Origin: DAITQM01 sp036832975
Lineage (GTDB): Bacteria > Pseudomonadota > Gammaproteobacteria > Xanthomonadales > Wenzhouxiangellaceae
DNA: 26,906 nucleotides
Direction: 5' to 3'
NCBI GenBank assembly: GCA_036832975.1
Contig: DAITQM010000033.1
Location: 1 to 26,906, forward strand
The position numbers were made by a program, and so were the translations under genes. The notes beneath the pieces are model-generated. The model saw only the letters and a list, made by a program, of their open reading frames with translations, was not told where the DNA came from and did not search any database. Positions 7,761 to 16,553 of this stretch are shown here, one piece after another; the first letter of the stretch is position 1; each line of letters begins with the position of its first letter.

Positions 7761-9497
7761 ATGCACTTGCTTGCCGAACTCAAACGTCGCCACGTGCTCC
7801 GCGTGGCGGTCGCCTATGCCGTTACCAGTTGGTTGCTGATCGAGGTTGCCGACACGATTTTTCCGCGCCTGGCGCTGCCGGAATGGACGGTGACGCTGGT
7901 CATTGCGCTTTTGGCCCTCGGTTTTCCGCTGGCCCTCGTTTTCGCCTGGTTCTTCGAACTGACGCCGGAAGGATTACAGCGTACCGCAACCGATCCCGCC
8001 GACCACGCCGAGACCCACGCGGCAATGAAAGTGGTCGGCCGGCGGCTCGATTATTGGGTGATCGCACTGCTCAGCATCGCGCTCGGCTATTTTTTCTGGG
8101 AAAGCCGTTGGCAGTCGACCGACTCCCCCGCCGCATCCGCTTCTGGCCCGGTCGCCGTAGCCGTCATGCCTTTTGTCAATATCAGCCCCGATCCCAATCA
8201 GGAGTATTTTTCCGACGGTCTGACCGAAGAACTGCTGAACATGCTGGCCAGGGTGTCGGGGCTACGCGTCGCGGCCCGGACATCCACGCTGCGTTTCAAA
8301 GACAGCCAGGAACCGGTGGCCGACATCGGCCATGCCCTGAACGTTCGCTATCTGTTGACCGGCAGTGTCCGCAAAGCGGGGGAGACTTTGCGCATCAATT
8401 CGCAAATCGTCAAAGTCGACGACGGTTATGTCATGTGGTCGACCAGCTATGATCGCGGTCTTAGCGATATTTTCCAGATTCAGCAGGAAATCGCCACCGC
8501 GGTCACCGACGCGCTGAAGGTCAGACTGTTAAACAGCGATAAATTACCGCCGCGCATCGATCCGGCGGCCTATAACCTCGTCCTGCTCGGCCGTTATCAC
8601 GGGTTGCGTTTCGGTGTCGATGATATCCGGCAAGCCATCAGCTCGTTCCAACAAGCCATTGCGATCGACCCCGAATATGCCGCTGCTTGGGCCAACCTAT
8701 CGCAAGCCCAGTCCCGCCTGCCCGATTTCGGAGCGGCCACCCCGCAGGAAGGATACACCGCCGCCCGCCACTCGGCTGAGCGGGCGCTGGAACTCGATCC
8801 CAAGTCAGCCGAGGCGCACCTGGCACTCGCCTGGATCCAGCAAAATTATGATTACGACTGGATCGGGACTCGCGACAACCTGCAGCAAGCCTACGCTCTC
8901 GAACCGGGCAACGAGCGGGTGCTCCGCCGGCTTGGGACATTCGAAATGATTATCGGCCATACCACCCGTGCGCTTGACCTTTTCCAGAGCGCCATCGAAA
9001 TCGACCCCTTAAACCCCGGCAGTCACCACAATCTCGGTCTCGCCTATCTCGCCGCGGGCCGCTATACCGACTCCGAACAGGCCTTCAGAACCGCACTGCG
9101 TTTAGACAGCAATGGAAAAATGCGGCATGCGGCGCTCGGCAGCGCGCTCCTGTTGCAAGGTCGGTTACTGGAAGCCGCAGCGGAAATCGAGCGCGAAACG
9201 GACGATTTCTGGCGCCAGTCGATGTTGGCCATGCTCTATCACAGCTTGCAACGCCCCGCCGATTCAGACGCCCTGTTGGCCACACTCGAAGAAACCTACG
9301 GTAACGAATGGGCTTATCAGATCGCCGAAATATACGCCTGGCGCGGTGCCGCCGACCTGGCCTTTTCCTGGCTCGAGCGCGCCCGCCGGCAGAACGACTC
9401 CGGCATTGTCGAAATCAATATCAGCCCCTATTTCCGCAAACTGCAAGACGACCCACGCCTCGCGGCGTTTATCGCGACATTACATTTTCCGCAGTAA
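7761..9497 (+). CDS. TolB/FlgO-like N-domain TPR membrane protein (paralogue 2)
   Basis: This 578-aa protein is homologous to the one at 4166. Its N-terminus MHLLAELKRRHVLRVAVAYAV and the three hydrophobic segments are nearly the same. The TolB/FlgO-like domain follows (AVMPFVNISPDPNQEYFSDGLTEELLNML ... LLTGSVRKAGE ... TSYDRGLSDIF). The C-terminal part has canonical TPR units (AIAIDPEYAAAWANLSQAQ, ALELDPKSAEAHLALAWIQ, AIEIDPLNPGSHHNLGLAYLAAGRYTDSEQAFRTALRLD). These are more regular than in paralogue 1, and the protein is about 127 residues shorter. The ATG at 7761 is chosen over a GTG at 7728 because of the GGAGGGGG ribosome site and alignment with paralogue 1. It likely acts as a membrane-bound protein-interaction scaffold (inferred). 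A family A remnant begins 8 bases after its stop. Confidence 0.87.
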   Translation: MHLLAELKRRHVLRVAVAYAVTSWLLIEVADTIFPRLALPEWTVTLVIALLALGFPLALVFAWFFELTPEGLQRTATDPADHAETHAAMKVVGRRLDYWVIALLSIALGYFFWESRWQSTDSPAASASGPVAVAVMPFVNISPDPNQEYFSDGLTEELLNMLARVSGLRVAARTSTLRFKDSQEPVADIGHALNVRYLLTGSVRKAGETLRINSQIVKVDDGYVMWSTSYDRGLSDIFQIQQEIATAVTDALKVRLLNSDKLPPRIDPAAYNLVLLGRYHGLRFGVDDIRQAISSFQQAIAIDPEYAAAWANLSQAQSRLPDFGAATPQEGYTAARHSAERALELDPKSAEAHLALAWIQQNYDYDWIGTRDNLQQAYALEPGNERVLRRLGTFEMIIGHTTRALDLFQSAIEIDPLNPGSHHNLGLAYLAAGRYTDSEQAFRTALRLDSNGKMRHAALGSALLLQGRLLEAAAEIERETDDFWRQSMLAMLYHSLQRPADSDALLATLEETYGNEWAYQIAEIYAWRGAADLAFSWLERARRQNDSGIVEINISPYFRKLQDDPRLAAFIATLHFPQ

Positions 9498-9504
9498 GCA
9501 GTAG

Positions 9505-9564
9505 ACCCAATAGTTGCATAAGTTTTGCTCGATTTACTTGGGCAATCCTGCCCTCGCCCTTCGG
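9505..9564 (+). mobile_element. Family A element, internally deleted and right-truncated copy
   Basis: It begins ACCCAATAGTTGCATAAGTTTTGCTCGA, the left end. It then jumps to TTGGGCAATCCTGCCCTCGCCCTTCGG, which in the complete copy lies about 175 bases further in (near 7459-7487). The right terminal repeat is absent. The remnant ends 28 bases before a TATGAT (9593-9598) that may serve the next gene. It also supplies a spurious upstream TTG start in the frame of the Tricorn-like gene. Confidence 0.75.
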
Positions 9565-9632
9565 TGATTGGCCGCCGGCGCGGCGACTCGGGTATGATCG
9601 CCACTTCGACCGATTCGCCTGGAGATTGTGCG

Positions 9633-12600
9633 ATGTTCGATATTTTCAGCCGCCCGTTTGTTTACGCTCGCCCTGAATCACGGCGGGGCGGTTTCCTCTC
9701 GGCCCTGTTGGCCACCTGCTGTATCTCGATGCTGGCGATGGGCGTCGTCGCTGCCGGCGAGCCGACTTATTTGCTCCGCCAGCCGGCCTTGTCGGCCGAC
9801 CACCTGGTATTCGTCTATGCCGGCGATTTGTGGGTCACCGACCGCAACGGCAACGAGCCGCGGCGCTTAACCAGCGATCCGGCCGACGAACACTCGCCGT
9901 TGATCTCACCGGACGGCACTCAGGTCGCCTTTGCCAGCGCCGCGAACGGTAACGCTGATGTTTACGTCATCCCGCTGGCCGGCGGTCAACCCACCAGACT
10001 GACCTGGCATCCGGGCGACGACGTCCCGGTGTCGTGGGCGGCGGGCGGTAGAGAAATCGCGTTCGTCTCCGCCCGCGAGACCGACCACGGCCGCTCCGGT
10101 CAGCTTTATCACGTCGCCGCCGGCGGCGGCGCGCCGCGCCAAGTCATGGCGGCCCGTTTTTACCGCGGCACTTACGATCCCAGCGGCCGCTACCTGGCCT
10201 ATATCGCTCACGGCTCTGGTTACAACGGCCTATTCGGTGGCACCGCCGGCTGGAAGGGGTACCGCGGCGGCACCACCCCGACGATTCGGATCTTCGATCT
10301 CGAAAGTCACACGATCACGAAGATCCCCGGCGAACGGGTCACCGATTTCAATCCGCTGTGGCTCGATGGTGCGCTTTATTTTCTTTCCGACCGCGAGGAC
10401 CGGACATTCAATCTGTACCGCTACGACCCTCAAGACGCAGCGCTCACGCGCCTGACGGCGCGTACCGATTGGGATATCCGCGCCGCCGCCGGCAACGGCG
10501 ACGACATCGTTTATGAAGCCGGCGGCCGGTTGCATCGTTTCAATCTCAAAGACGGCTCGACCACCGCTCTGCCCATCGAAATCCACACCGACCTGCCGCA
10601 ACGGGCGCCGCAATGGAAAACCGTGACCGACCAGATCCAGGGCATCGCGGTTTCGCCGAGCGGCCAGCGGGCGCTGATCACCGCCCGCGGCGAGGTGTTC
10701 ACCGTACCGGTCAAGGACGGCTCGGTGCGCAATCTGACGATGAGCGGCGCCGCGCGCGAGTATCCGGCTTTGTGGTCGCCGGCCGGCGATCAGATCGCCT
10801 GGATCGTCGAATCGCCGGCCGGACAGAAGCTCGTGGTTGGGCCGCAGACCGGCATCGGCGAGCGCCGCGAATACGATCTTGGCCCGCATTTTTACGAACT
10901 CAAAGCCTGGCACGCGGCAACCGGCCGGCTGATCTACAGCGACAACCATCTGGGACTTTACGGCCTGGACCTCAACTCGGGTCGCCATACCAAACTCGCC
11001 ATTAACGCCCGGCGCCAGGGCTTCGATGTCGCGTTTTCACCCGACGGCGGCTGGCTGGCCTATACCGTCGAGCGGCCGAATTTTTTCAGCGACCTGATGC
11101 TGTACCGTTTCAGCGATGGACACCATACCGCGGTCAGCGACGGCGACGTCGATGCCGCTTCGCCAGCTTTCAGCCGCGACGGCAAATATCTTTATTTCGC
11201 CGCTTCGACCAACTCCGGTCCGTTGCAAGTCGGGTTGAACATGACCAGCCAGGAACGGCCGTACCGCGCCGGGCTGTATGCCGCCGTATTGGCTGCCGGC
11301 AGCCCATCTCCGGTCGCCCCCCAAGGCGGGGATGAACAACCGGACAGCAACAAAGCGGATGACAAAGAGGAGAAAGGTAAAAACGGCGGGCGCGGCAACA
11401 ACAAAGAAGGCGCCGCCGAAAAAGTCCCGGAAGTGGTGATCGATCTCGACGGTCTCCGTGACCGGCTGGTGGCACTGCCGGTCGGCGAGAACAATTACAG
11501 CCGCCTGCAAGCGGCCGAAGACGGTAACTTGTTCTATCTGCAAAGCCCGCAGCCGGGCGCTTCGAATCCGCCGCCGGACCAGGATCCGGCGGCCGACATC
11601 CGCCTTTTGCGCTTCGATTTCGAAAGCCGCAAAGCCGCGGTCTCGTTGACTGGAGTCGTCGATTTCGCCCTCACTGCCGACGGCAAAAAACTGCTGATCC
11701 AGCAACCAGGCGGCAAACTGGCAATCGCCGACGCCGGCAAGGAATTGAAGCTCGAGGCCATCGACACCACAGGCCTCAAAATGCAGGTCGAGCCGCGCCT
11801 GGAATGGCGGCAAATTTTCGACGAAGCCTGGCGCATGGAAGGCGAGTATTTCTATGCCGCCAACCTGCACGGCCTGGACTGGGACGCGGTCTATCGCAAG
11901 TACTCGCCGCTCGTCGCCCACGTTGGGCGCCGCGAAGATCTCAACGCTCTGATCGTCGAGATGATCGCCGAGCTGGGCGTCGGCCACAATCGCATCGGCG
12001 GCGGCGATATCGCCCGGGTCAACAGCACGCCCTCCGGGTTGCTTGGCGCCAATTTCACGCTCGCCGACGGCCGCTACCGCCTGGCCAAAATCTATCGCGG
12101 CAACCACTGGAATCCCGCTCTCAGAGCACCGCTGGCGCTGCCCGGCAACACCGCCGTCGAAGGCGAGTACCTGCTGGCCGTCAACGGCCGGCCGCTGACC
12201 GCCGCCGACAACCTGTTCGAGCAGCTCGCCAATACCATCGATCAGCAGGTCGTACTCGAGGTGGGCGGGCGCGCCGACGGCCGCGGCAGCCACCGGATCA
12301 CTGTCCAACCGATCGCCGACGAGCGCGAGCTGCGGCTGTGGTCATGGATCGAAGACAACCGGCGCCAGGTCGCCGCGGCTACCGGCGACCAGGTGGGCTA
12401 TATTTACCTGCCCAATACCGCCGGCGCCGGGTACACTTTTTTCAACCGGATGTTTTTCGCCCAAGTCGATAAAAAAGCGCTGATCATCGACGAGCGCTCG
12501 AACGGCGGCGGCCAGGCGGCCAATTACATCACCGAAGTGCTGAGCCGCCGCCATCTTTCCGGTTGGCTGGACCGCGACGGCCTGCCGTACAACACCCCGG

Positions 12601-13031
12601 CCGGCGCCGTTTACGGTCCGAAGCTGATGCTGATCGACCAGGATGCCGGCTCGGGCGGCGATTATCTGCCGTATTCATTCCGTCAACTCGGCATCGGCAA
12701 GCTGCTCGGCACCCGCACCTGGGGCGGCCTGATCGGCATTTTCGCCAACCCGCAACTGATCGACGGTGGCACGCTGACCGTGCCGTTTTTCCGTTTTTAC
12801 GATGCCGCCGGCAACTGGTCCGTCGAAAACGAGGGTGTGGCGCCGGATATCGAGGTCGAACTCGAGCCGCTCGCCGCCAACGAAGGGCGCGACACCCAAA
12901 TCGAAGCGGCGATCGCCGAAATCAAGGCCGAACTCGCCGCATTCCGCGACCCGATCCCACGCACCCCGCCGCCGTTACCGGAGGAACTCCAGGGTTGGCC
13001 CACGGCGGCCCCGGCCGCCGCCGATCGATAA
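9633..13031 (+). CDS. Tricorn-like S41 family protease, exported
   Basis: This 1132-aa protein has an N-terminal membrane/signal stretch at about residues 24-42 (LSALLATCCISMLAMGVVAA). Two beta-propeller regions follow, built from PD40/WD40-like blades (LISPDGTQVAFAS, FSPDGGWLAYTV, FSRDGKYLYFAA). Then come a tricorn-type core, a PDZ-like segment (EGEYLLAVNGRPLTAADNL) and a C-terminal S41 domain. The catalytic serine is Ser1007 in DQDAGSGGD, preceded by DERSNGGGQ and followed by GTRTWGG. A Lys/Asp/Gly-rich linker at about 566-600 is low-complexity. It would degrade oligopeptides outside the cytoplasm. The ATG at 9633 follows GGAG. The frame is open to 9525, but that part is derived from the family A remnant. 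A TATGAT at 9593-9598 is a candidate -10. A family B element starts at the base after the stop. Confidence 0.92.
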   Translation: MFDIFSRPFVYARPESRRGGFLSALLATCCISMLAMGVVAAGEPTYLLRQPALSADHLVFVYAGDLWVTDRNGNEPRRLTSDPADEHSPLISPDGTQVAFASAANGNADVYVIPLAGGQPTRLTWHPGDDVPVSWAAGGREIAFVSARETDHGRSGQLYHVAAGGGAPRQVMAARFYRGTYDPSGRYLAYIAHGSGYNGLFGGTAGWKGYRGGTTPTIRIFDLESHTITKIPGERVTDFNPLWLDGALYFLSDREDRTFNLYRYDPQDAALTRLTARTDWDIRAAAGNGDDIVYEAGGRLHRFNLKDGSTTALPIEIHTDLPQRAPQWKTVTDQIQGIAVSPSGQRALITARGEVFTVPVKDGSVRNLTMSGAAREYPALWSPAGDQIAWIVESPAGQKLVVGPQTGIGERREYDLGPHFYELKAWHAATGRLIYSDNHLGLYGLDLNSGRHTKLAINARRQGFDVAFSPDGGWLAYTVERPNFFSDLMLYRFSDGHHTAVSDGDVDAASPAFSRDGKYLYFAASTNSGPLQVGLNMTSQERPYRAGLYAAVLAAGSPSPVAPQGGDEQPDSNKADDKEEKGKNGGRGNNKEGAAEKVPEVVIDLDGLRDRLVALPVGENNYSRLQAAEDGNLFYLQSPQPGASNPPPDQDPAADIRLLRFDFESRKAAVSLTGVVDFALTADGKKLLIQQPGGKLAIADAGKELKLEAIDTTGLKMQVEPRLEWRQIFDEAWRMEGEYFYAANLHGLDWDAVYRKYSPLVAHVGRREDLNALIVEMIAELGVGHNRIGGGDIARVNSTPSGLLGANFTLADGRYRLAKIYRGNHWNPALRAPLALPGNTAVEGEYLLAVNGRPLTAADNLFEQLANTIDQQVVLEVGGRADGRGSHRITVQPIADERELRLWSWIEDNRRQVAAATGDQVGYIYLPNTAGAGYTFFNRMFFAQVDKKALIIDERSNGGGQAANYITEVLSRRHLSGWLDRDGLPYNTPAGAVYGPKLMLIDQDAGSGGDYLPYSFRQLGIGKLLGTRTWGGLIGIFANPQLIDGGTLTVPFFRFYDAAGNWSVENEGVAPDIEVELEPLAANEGRDTQIEAAIAEIKAELAAFRDPIPRTPPPLPEELQGWPTAAPAAADR

Positions 13032-13182
13032 CAGGTTGTTGAAAAACGCCATCCTGGCGTTTTTCAACGTCGCTGGCGAAAGGCGCGACTTTCGCTGCGC
13101 TCCCGAAATCAGCCGCTAAGGAGCGCCAGATTTCGCCGGGCCATCCGTGGCCCGGATTAGCAGGCTGTTTTTCAACAGCCTG
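13032..13182. repeat. Family B palindromic element, long copy 1 (151 bp)
   Basis: The ends are CAGGTTGTTGAAAAA and TTTTTCAACAGCCTG. It begins at the first base after the TAA of the Tricorn-like gene. Visible structures: GTTGAAAAACGCCA-TCC-TGGCGTTTTTCAAC (13038-13068, perfect 14-bp stem, terminator-like in both directions); GCGAAAG-GCGCGA-CTTTCGC; interleaved pairs GCGCTCC (13097-13103)/GGAGCGC (13120-13126) and CGAAATC (13104-13110)/GATTTCG (13129-13135); CGGGCCA-TCCG-TGGCCCG; and CAGGCTGTT-TTTC-AACAGCCTG (13161-13182). A second long copy is at 23355 and a short one at 19343. It probably ends transcription before the pyrophosphatase gene. Confidence 0.85.
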
Positions 13183-13271
13183 ATAATGCGCCGCGCCGCG
13201 CAGTCGGGTTAAAATATGTTGATTTTGCGGGCGGCAATGCCGCCCGCCCCCCTCTCGGTCTGGAAAGCGTG

Positions 13272-15287
13272 ATGTTCAATACCTTGATCCCGCCGGTGCT
13301 CGGCGTTTTCGGCCTGCTTGTGGCCTTGATCCTTTACCGTCTGGTCCTCCGCTTCGACGGCGGCAGCGGCAAAGTGGCCGAGATCGCGGCGATGATCCAC
13401 CACGGCGCGATGGTATTTATGCGCAGCGAATACCGCATTCTGGCGATTTTCGCACTGCTCTTGGCCGTCGGACTGTGGCTGGCGTTTCCGTCGTGGCACA
13501 CCGCGGCGGCTTTCGTGACCGGCGCCGCATCGTCGGCCATCGCCGGCTTTATCGGGATGTACACCGCGACCCGGGCCAATGTCCGGACCACGGTCGCGGC
13601 AGCCTCCGCCGGCCCCGCGGCCGCCTTGTCGGTGGCCTTTTTTGGCGGTTCCATCATGGGCCTGACGGTCGCCGCAATGGGCCTTTTGGGCCTCGGCAGC
13701 CTCTATTACTTCTTCGGCGCCGATCCCCAGCACGCCGAGGCGATTCACGGTTTCGGCATGGGCGCCTCGACCGTGGCGCTGTTTGCGCGTGTCGGGGGCG
13801 GCATCTACACCAAATCGGCCGACGTCGGCGCCGACCTGGTCGGCAAGCTCGAAAAGGGCATTCCTGAAGACGATCCCCGCAACCCGGGGGTCATCGCCGA
13901 TAACGTCGGCGACAACGTCGGCGATGTGGCCGGCATGGGCTCGGATATTTTCGAGTCGTACTGCGGCGCGATGATCGCCTGCATCGCGATTGCCGCGACG
14001 TTCACGGCGCTGACCGCGGTCGGGGCCCGCCACCATCTGATGTTCCTGCCGCTGGCCCTCGCCTCGACCGGCCTTGTCTGTTCGATCGCCGGCATCATGC
14101 TCGTCCGCTTCGCCTCTAAGCTGCCGCCGGCGACGGCGCTCAGGCTGGGGACGTTCGGCGCCGCCTTGTTGTTCATCATCGCCGCCCGCTTCGTGATGGG
14201 CTCCCTTGAGGTCGCCCCGGCGGTCTGGTGGTGCGTCGTCGCCGGAGCGGTCGGCGGCATCGGCATCGGACTGGTCACCGAGTACTACACCGGCGGCAAG
14301 CCGGTGCGCAACATCGCCCGCGAAGGCCAGACAGGCCCGGCGACCGTGTTGATCTCGGGTTTGGCGACCGGGATGGAATCGGTCGTCGTACCGGTGCTGT
14401 TGATCGCCGGCATCATCCTGTTTTCCAGCACCGTCCTGCCTGCCGGTATGGGGGTTTACGGCGTCGGCATCGCCGCGGTCGGGATGCTCGCCACAGTCGG
14501 CATCACGATGGCCATCGACGCCTACGGCCCGGTCGCCGACAACGCCGGCGGCATCGCCGAAATGGGCGCCCTCGGCCAGGAAGTCCGCGCCATCACCGAC
14601 GGCCTCGATGCCCTCGGTAACACCACCGCGGCGATCGGCAAAGGTTTCGCGATCGGCGCGGCAGGCCTCGCGGCGCTGGCGATCATCGCCGCCTTCATCA
14701 AGACCGTACAGCACCGCGTGCCCGATTTCGCCTTGAACATCAGCGACCCGCAAGTCCTGATGGGGATGTTTATCGGTGGGATTTTTCCGTTTCTGGTCTC
14801 GTCGTTGACGATGCGCGCCGTCGGCACCGCAGCCTTCGAGATGATCAATGAAATCCGCCGCCAGTTCCGTGACATTCCGGGACTGATGGAAGGCAAAGCC
14901 CAGCCCGACCACGGCCGCTGCATCGACATCGCGACCCGCGCCGCCTTGCGCAAAATGGTGCCGCCCGGCCTGCTCGCCGTGCTGGCCCCCATCGTCGTCG
15001 GCTTCGGGATCAGCGCCGAGGCCCTCGGCGGTCTGTTGGCCGGGGCTTTGGTCTCTTGCGTCCTGATGGCCTTGACGATGGCCAACGCCGGCGGTGCCTG
15101 GGACAATGCGAAAAAATTCGTCGAAAAAGGCCACTACGGCGGCAAGGGATCAGACACGCACAAGGCCACGGTGGTCGGCGATACGGTCGGCGATCCGTTC
15201 AAAGACACTTCCGGGCCGTCGATGAACATCCTGATCAACGTCCTGGCCATTGTTTCGCTGGTCATCGCCCCGCTGCTGACCCACTGA
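13272..15287 (+). CDS. hppA: Membrane-bound ion-translocating pyrophosphatase, K+-dependent type
   Basis: This 671-aa protein has some 15-16 hydrophobic segments and hydrolyses pyrophosphate to pump H+ or Na+ across the inner membrane. Hallmarks are DVGADLVGK at residues 184-192, DDPRNPGVIADNVGDNVGDVAGMGSD, a gating Glu228 in IFESY, DAYGPVADNAGGIAEM, and the C-terminal ANAGGAWDNAKK and GDTVGDPFKDTSGPS. The GNTTAAIGKG motif (449-458) has Ala453 where K+-independent enzymes have Lys, so K+ stimulation is expected from family knowledge. Whether it pumps Na+ or H+ is not settled by what I can read. The ATG at 13272 is preferred; a GTG directly before it is also possible. TAAAAT at 13210 is a weak -10. 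Downstream, ACCCCGCC/GGCGGGGT (15302-15333) could form a hairpin without a T run. The gap up to the AraC gene (about 280 bases) shows nothing else clear. Confidence 0.95.
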   Translation: MFNTLIPPVLGVFGLLVALILYRLVLRFDGGSGKVAEIAAMIHHGAMVFMRSEYRILAIFALLLAVGLWLAFPSWHTAAAFVTGAASSAIAGFIGMYTATRANVRTTVAAASAGPAAALSVAFFGGSIMGLTVAAMGLLGLGSLYYFFGADPQHAEAIHGFGMGASTVALFARVGGGIYTKSADVGADLVGKLEKGIPEDDPRNPGVIADNVGDNVGDVAGMGSDIFESYCGAMIACIAIAATFTALTAVGARHHLMFLPLALASTGLVCSIAGIMLVRFASKLPPATALRLGTFGAALLFIIAARFVMGSLEVAPAVWWCVVAGAVGGIGIGLVTEYYTGGKPVRNIAREGQTGPATVLISGLATGMESVVVPVLLIAGIILFSSTVLPAGMGVYGVGIAAVGMLATVGITMAIDAYGPVADNAGGIAEMGALGQEVRAITDGLDALGNTTAAIGKGFAIGAAGLAALAIIAAFIKTVQHRVPDFALNISDPQVLMGMFIGGIFPFLVSSLTMRAVGTAAFEMINEIRRQFRDIPGLMEGKAQPDHGRCIDIATRAALRKMVPPGLLAVLAPIVVGFGISAEALGGLLAGALVSCVLMALTMANAGGAWDNAKKFVEKGHYGGKGSDTHKATVVGDTVGDPFKDTSGPSMNILINVLAIVSLVIAPLLTH

Positions 15288-15569
15288 GATCGGGCCCCGC
15301 AACCCCGCCTGGAGCATGGGTTTCGGGCGGGGTGACTGCGCCGCAAAACGCGCCTCTTTCCTCAGTGGAACTTTTTTCACGTACGGAACGGGTCGGGAAA
15401 ATTTCGCAATTCGCCGCCCCGAGCCGTCATGTAATACTTTAGACGACCGCGCGGTCCTAACACTGGAAGCGGACAGGAATCGACCGCGGGGCAATGCAGC
15501 AAGGGGCCGGTCGCAGCAATGCGCGGTGTTGCGAAATCACTTCACAGCAAGGGGTTGCGATGATTGCCG

Positions 15570-16454
15570 ATGTCCAACACAATCTCAGGCGACGTCCTGC
15601 AGAGCATACTTGAAGCCCAGCATTTCCGGTTTCAAGTCTATTCGACGCCCCGCATGTGCGGCACCTGGCAAGGTGTCCATGCCCATCGCTATCAGGCCTC
15701 GTTGCACTTGATCGGCCGCGGTGCCTGCTGGCTGCACCTGCGCGACACGCCCCCCATCGCGCTGCGGAGCGGCGATCTTGTGCTCCTGCCGCGCGACGAC
15801 TGGCACGTTCTCAGCACTCTTCCTGTTATCAGCGGCGATGAAAATCTCGAAGGCGACCTTGAAGGCCAAGTCACCTCGATGGTGTGCGCCGAAATCTCGT
15901 TTCGTGAAACCGCTGTCAGCCCGCTGTTCGAAGCTATGCCGGCCCATGTGCTGATCCGGCAGGGGCAAGCCAGCAGCGCACTCGACCTGCTGGCCCGCCT
16001 GTTGTGCATGGCGGCCGAGGATCAGGGGCTGGGCAACAAGCTGGTCATCGACCGCTTGACCGAGGTCCTGTTCGTCCTTGCCTTGCGTGATTATCTCCAG
16101 CACGTCGAACAACCCACCGGCCTGCTCGCCGCGCTCGCCGACCCCCGCCTGGCGCAGGCCTTGAGCGCGATCCACGACCACCCCGGACGCCGCTGGCAGG
16201 TCGCCGACCTGGCGCGTATCGCCGACATGTCGCGAACTGTTTTCGCGCAGCGCTTTCATGCCGTGCTCGGCCAATCGCCGATCGAATACTTGACCCACTG
16301 GCGAATGCACCTGGCCAGCAACTGGTTGCGAACGGACAACCTGCCGGTCGCCACGATCGCCGAGCGCCTGGGCTATATCACCGAAGCCGCCTTTCGCCGC
16401 GCCTTCCGGCGGACCACCGGTCAAACCCCTGGGCAGGTGCGGCGCGGTACTTGA
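15570..16454 (+). CDS. AraC-family transcriptional regulator with cupin N-domain
   Basis: This 294-aa cytoplasmic protein has an N-terminal cupin-type ligand domain at about residues 15-190, of the AraC-binding-like kind (HRYQASLHLIGRGACWLHL, then GDLVLLPRDDWHVLS). Two helix-turn-helix units follow at about 205-290: VADLARIADMSRTVFAQRF, then LPVATIAERLGYITEAAFRRAFRRTTGQTPGQVRR, the classic AraC C-terminal motif. Size is normal. The ATG at 15570 has its AAGGGG 15 bases upstream. A TTG at 15564 in the same frame is 9 bases from it and may be the true start. It lies 99 bases before the amidohydrolase gene on the same strand, a possible target. The ligand cannot be predicted. Confidence 0.92.
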   Translation: MSNTISGDVLQSILEAQHFRFQVYSTPRMCGTWQGVHAHRYQASLHLIGRGACWLHLRDTPPIALRSGDLVLLPRDDWHVLSTLPVISGDENLEGDLEGQVTSMVCAEISFRETAVSPLFEAMPAHVLIRQGQASSALDLLARLLCMAAEDQGLGNKLVIDRLTEVLFVLALRDYLQHVEQPTGLLAALADPRLAQALSAIHDHPGRRWQVADLARIADMSRTVFAQRFHAVLGQSPIEYLTHWRMHLASNWLRTDNLPVATIAERLGYITEAAFRRAFRRTTGQTPGQVRRGT

Positions 16455-16553
16455 ATCGGCCTTTGCATCACAGACCGATCCGCGCAGCTTTTCTCTTGCT
16501 CTTTGCCCTCTCTTTGCGCCATGATGGACCGCTCGACTACCGGGAAACATCGG

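Noticed and set aside
9525..9632. An upstream TTG start extending the Tricorn-like protein by 36 residues
   Set aside because: The extension begins inside the family A remnant and runs across the candidate -10; the ATG at 9633 has a ribosome site and a proper leader.
13209..15134. A 641-codon open frame antisense to the pyrophosphatase gene
   Set aside because: Its product is a low-complexity Asp/Gly/Arg/His-rich string typical of antisense frames in GC-rich DNA; the plus strand encodes an unmistakable HppA.
15302..15333. Rho-independent terminator after the pyrophosphatase gene
   Set aside because: The 8-bp GC stem has a 16-base loop and no T run, so it was mentioned under the gene but not listed as a terminator.
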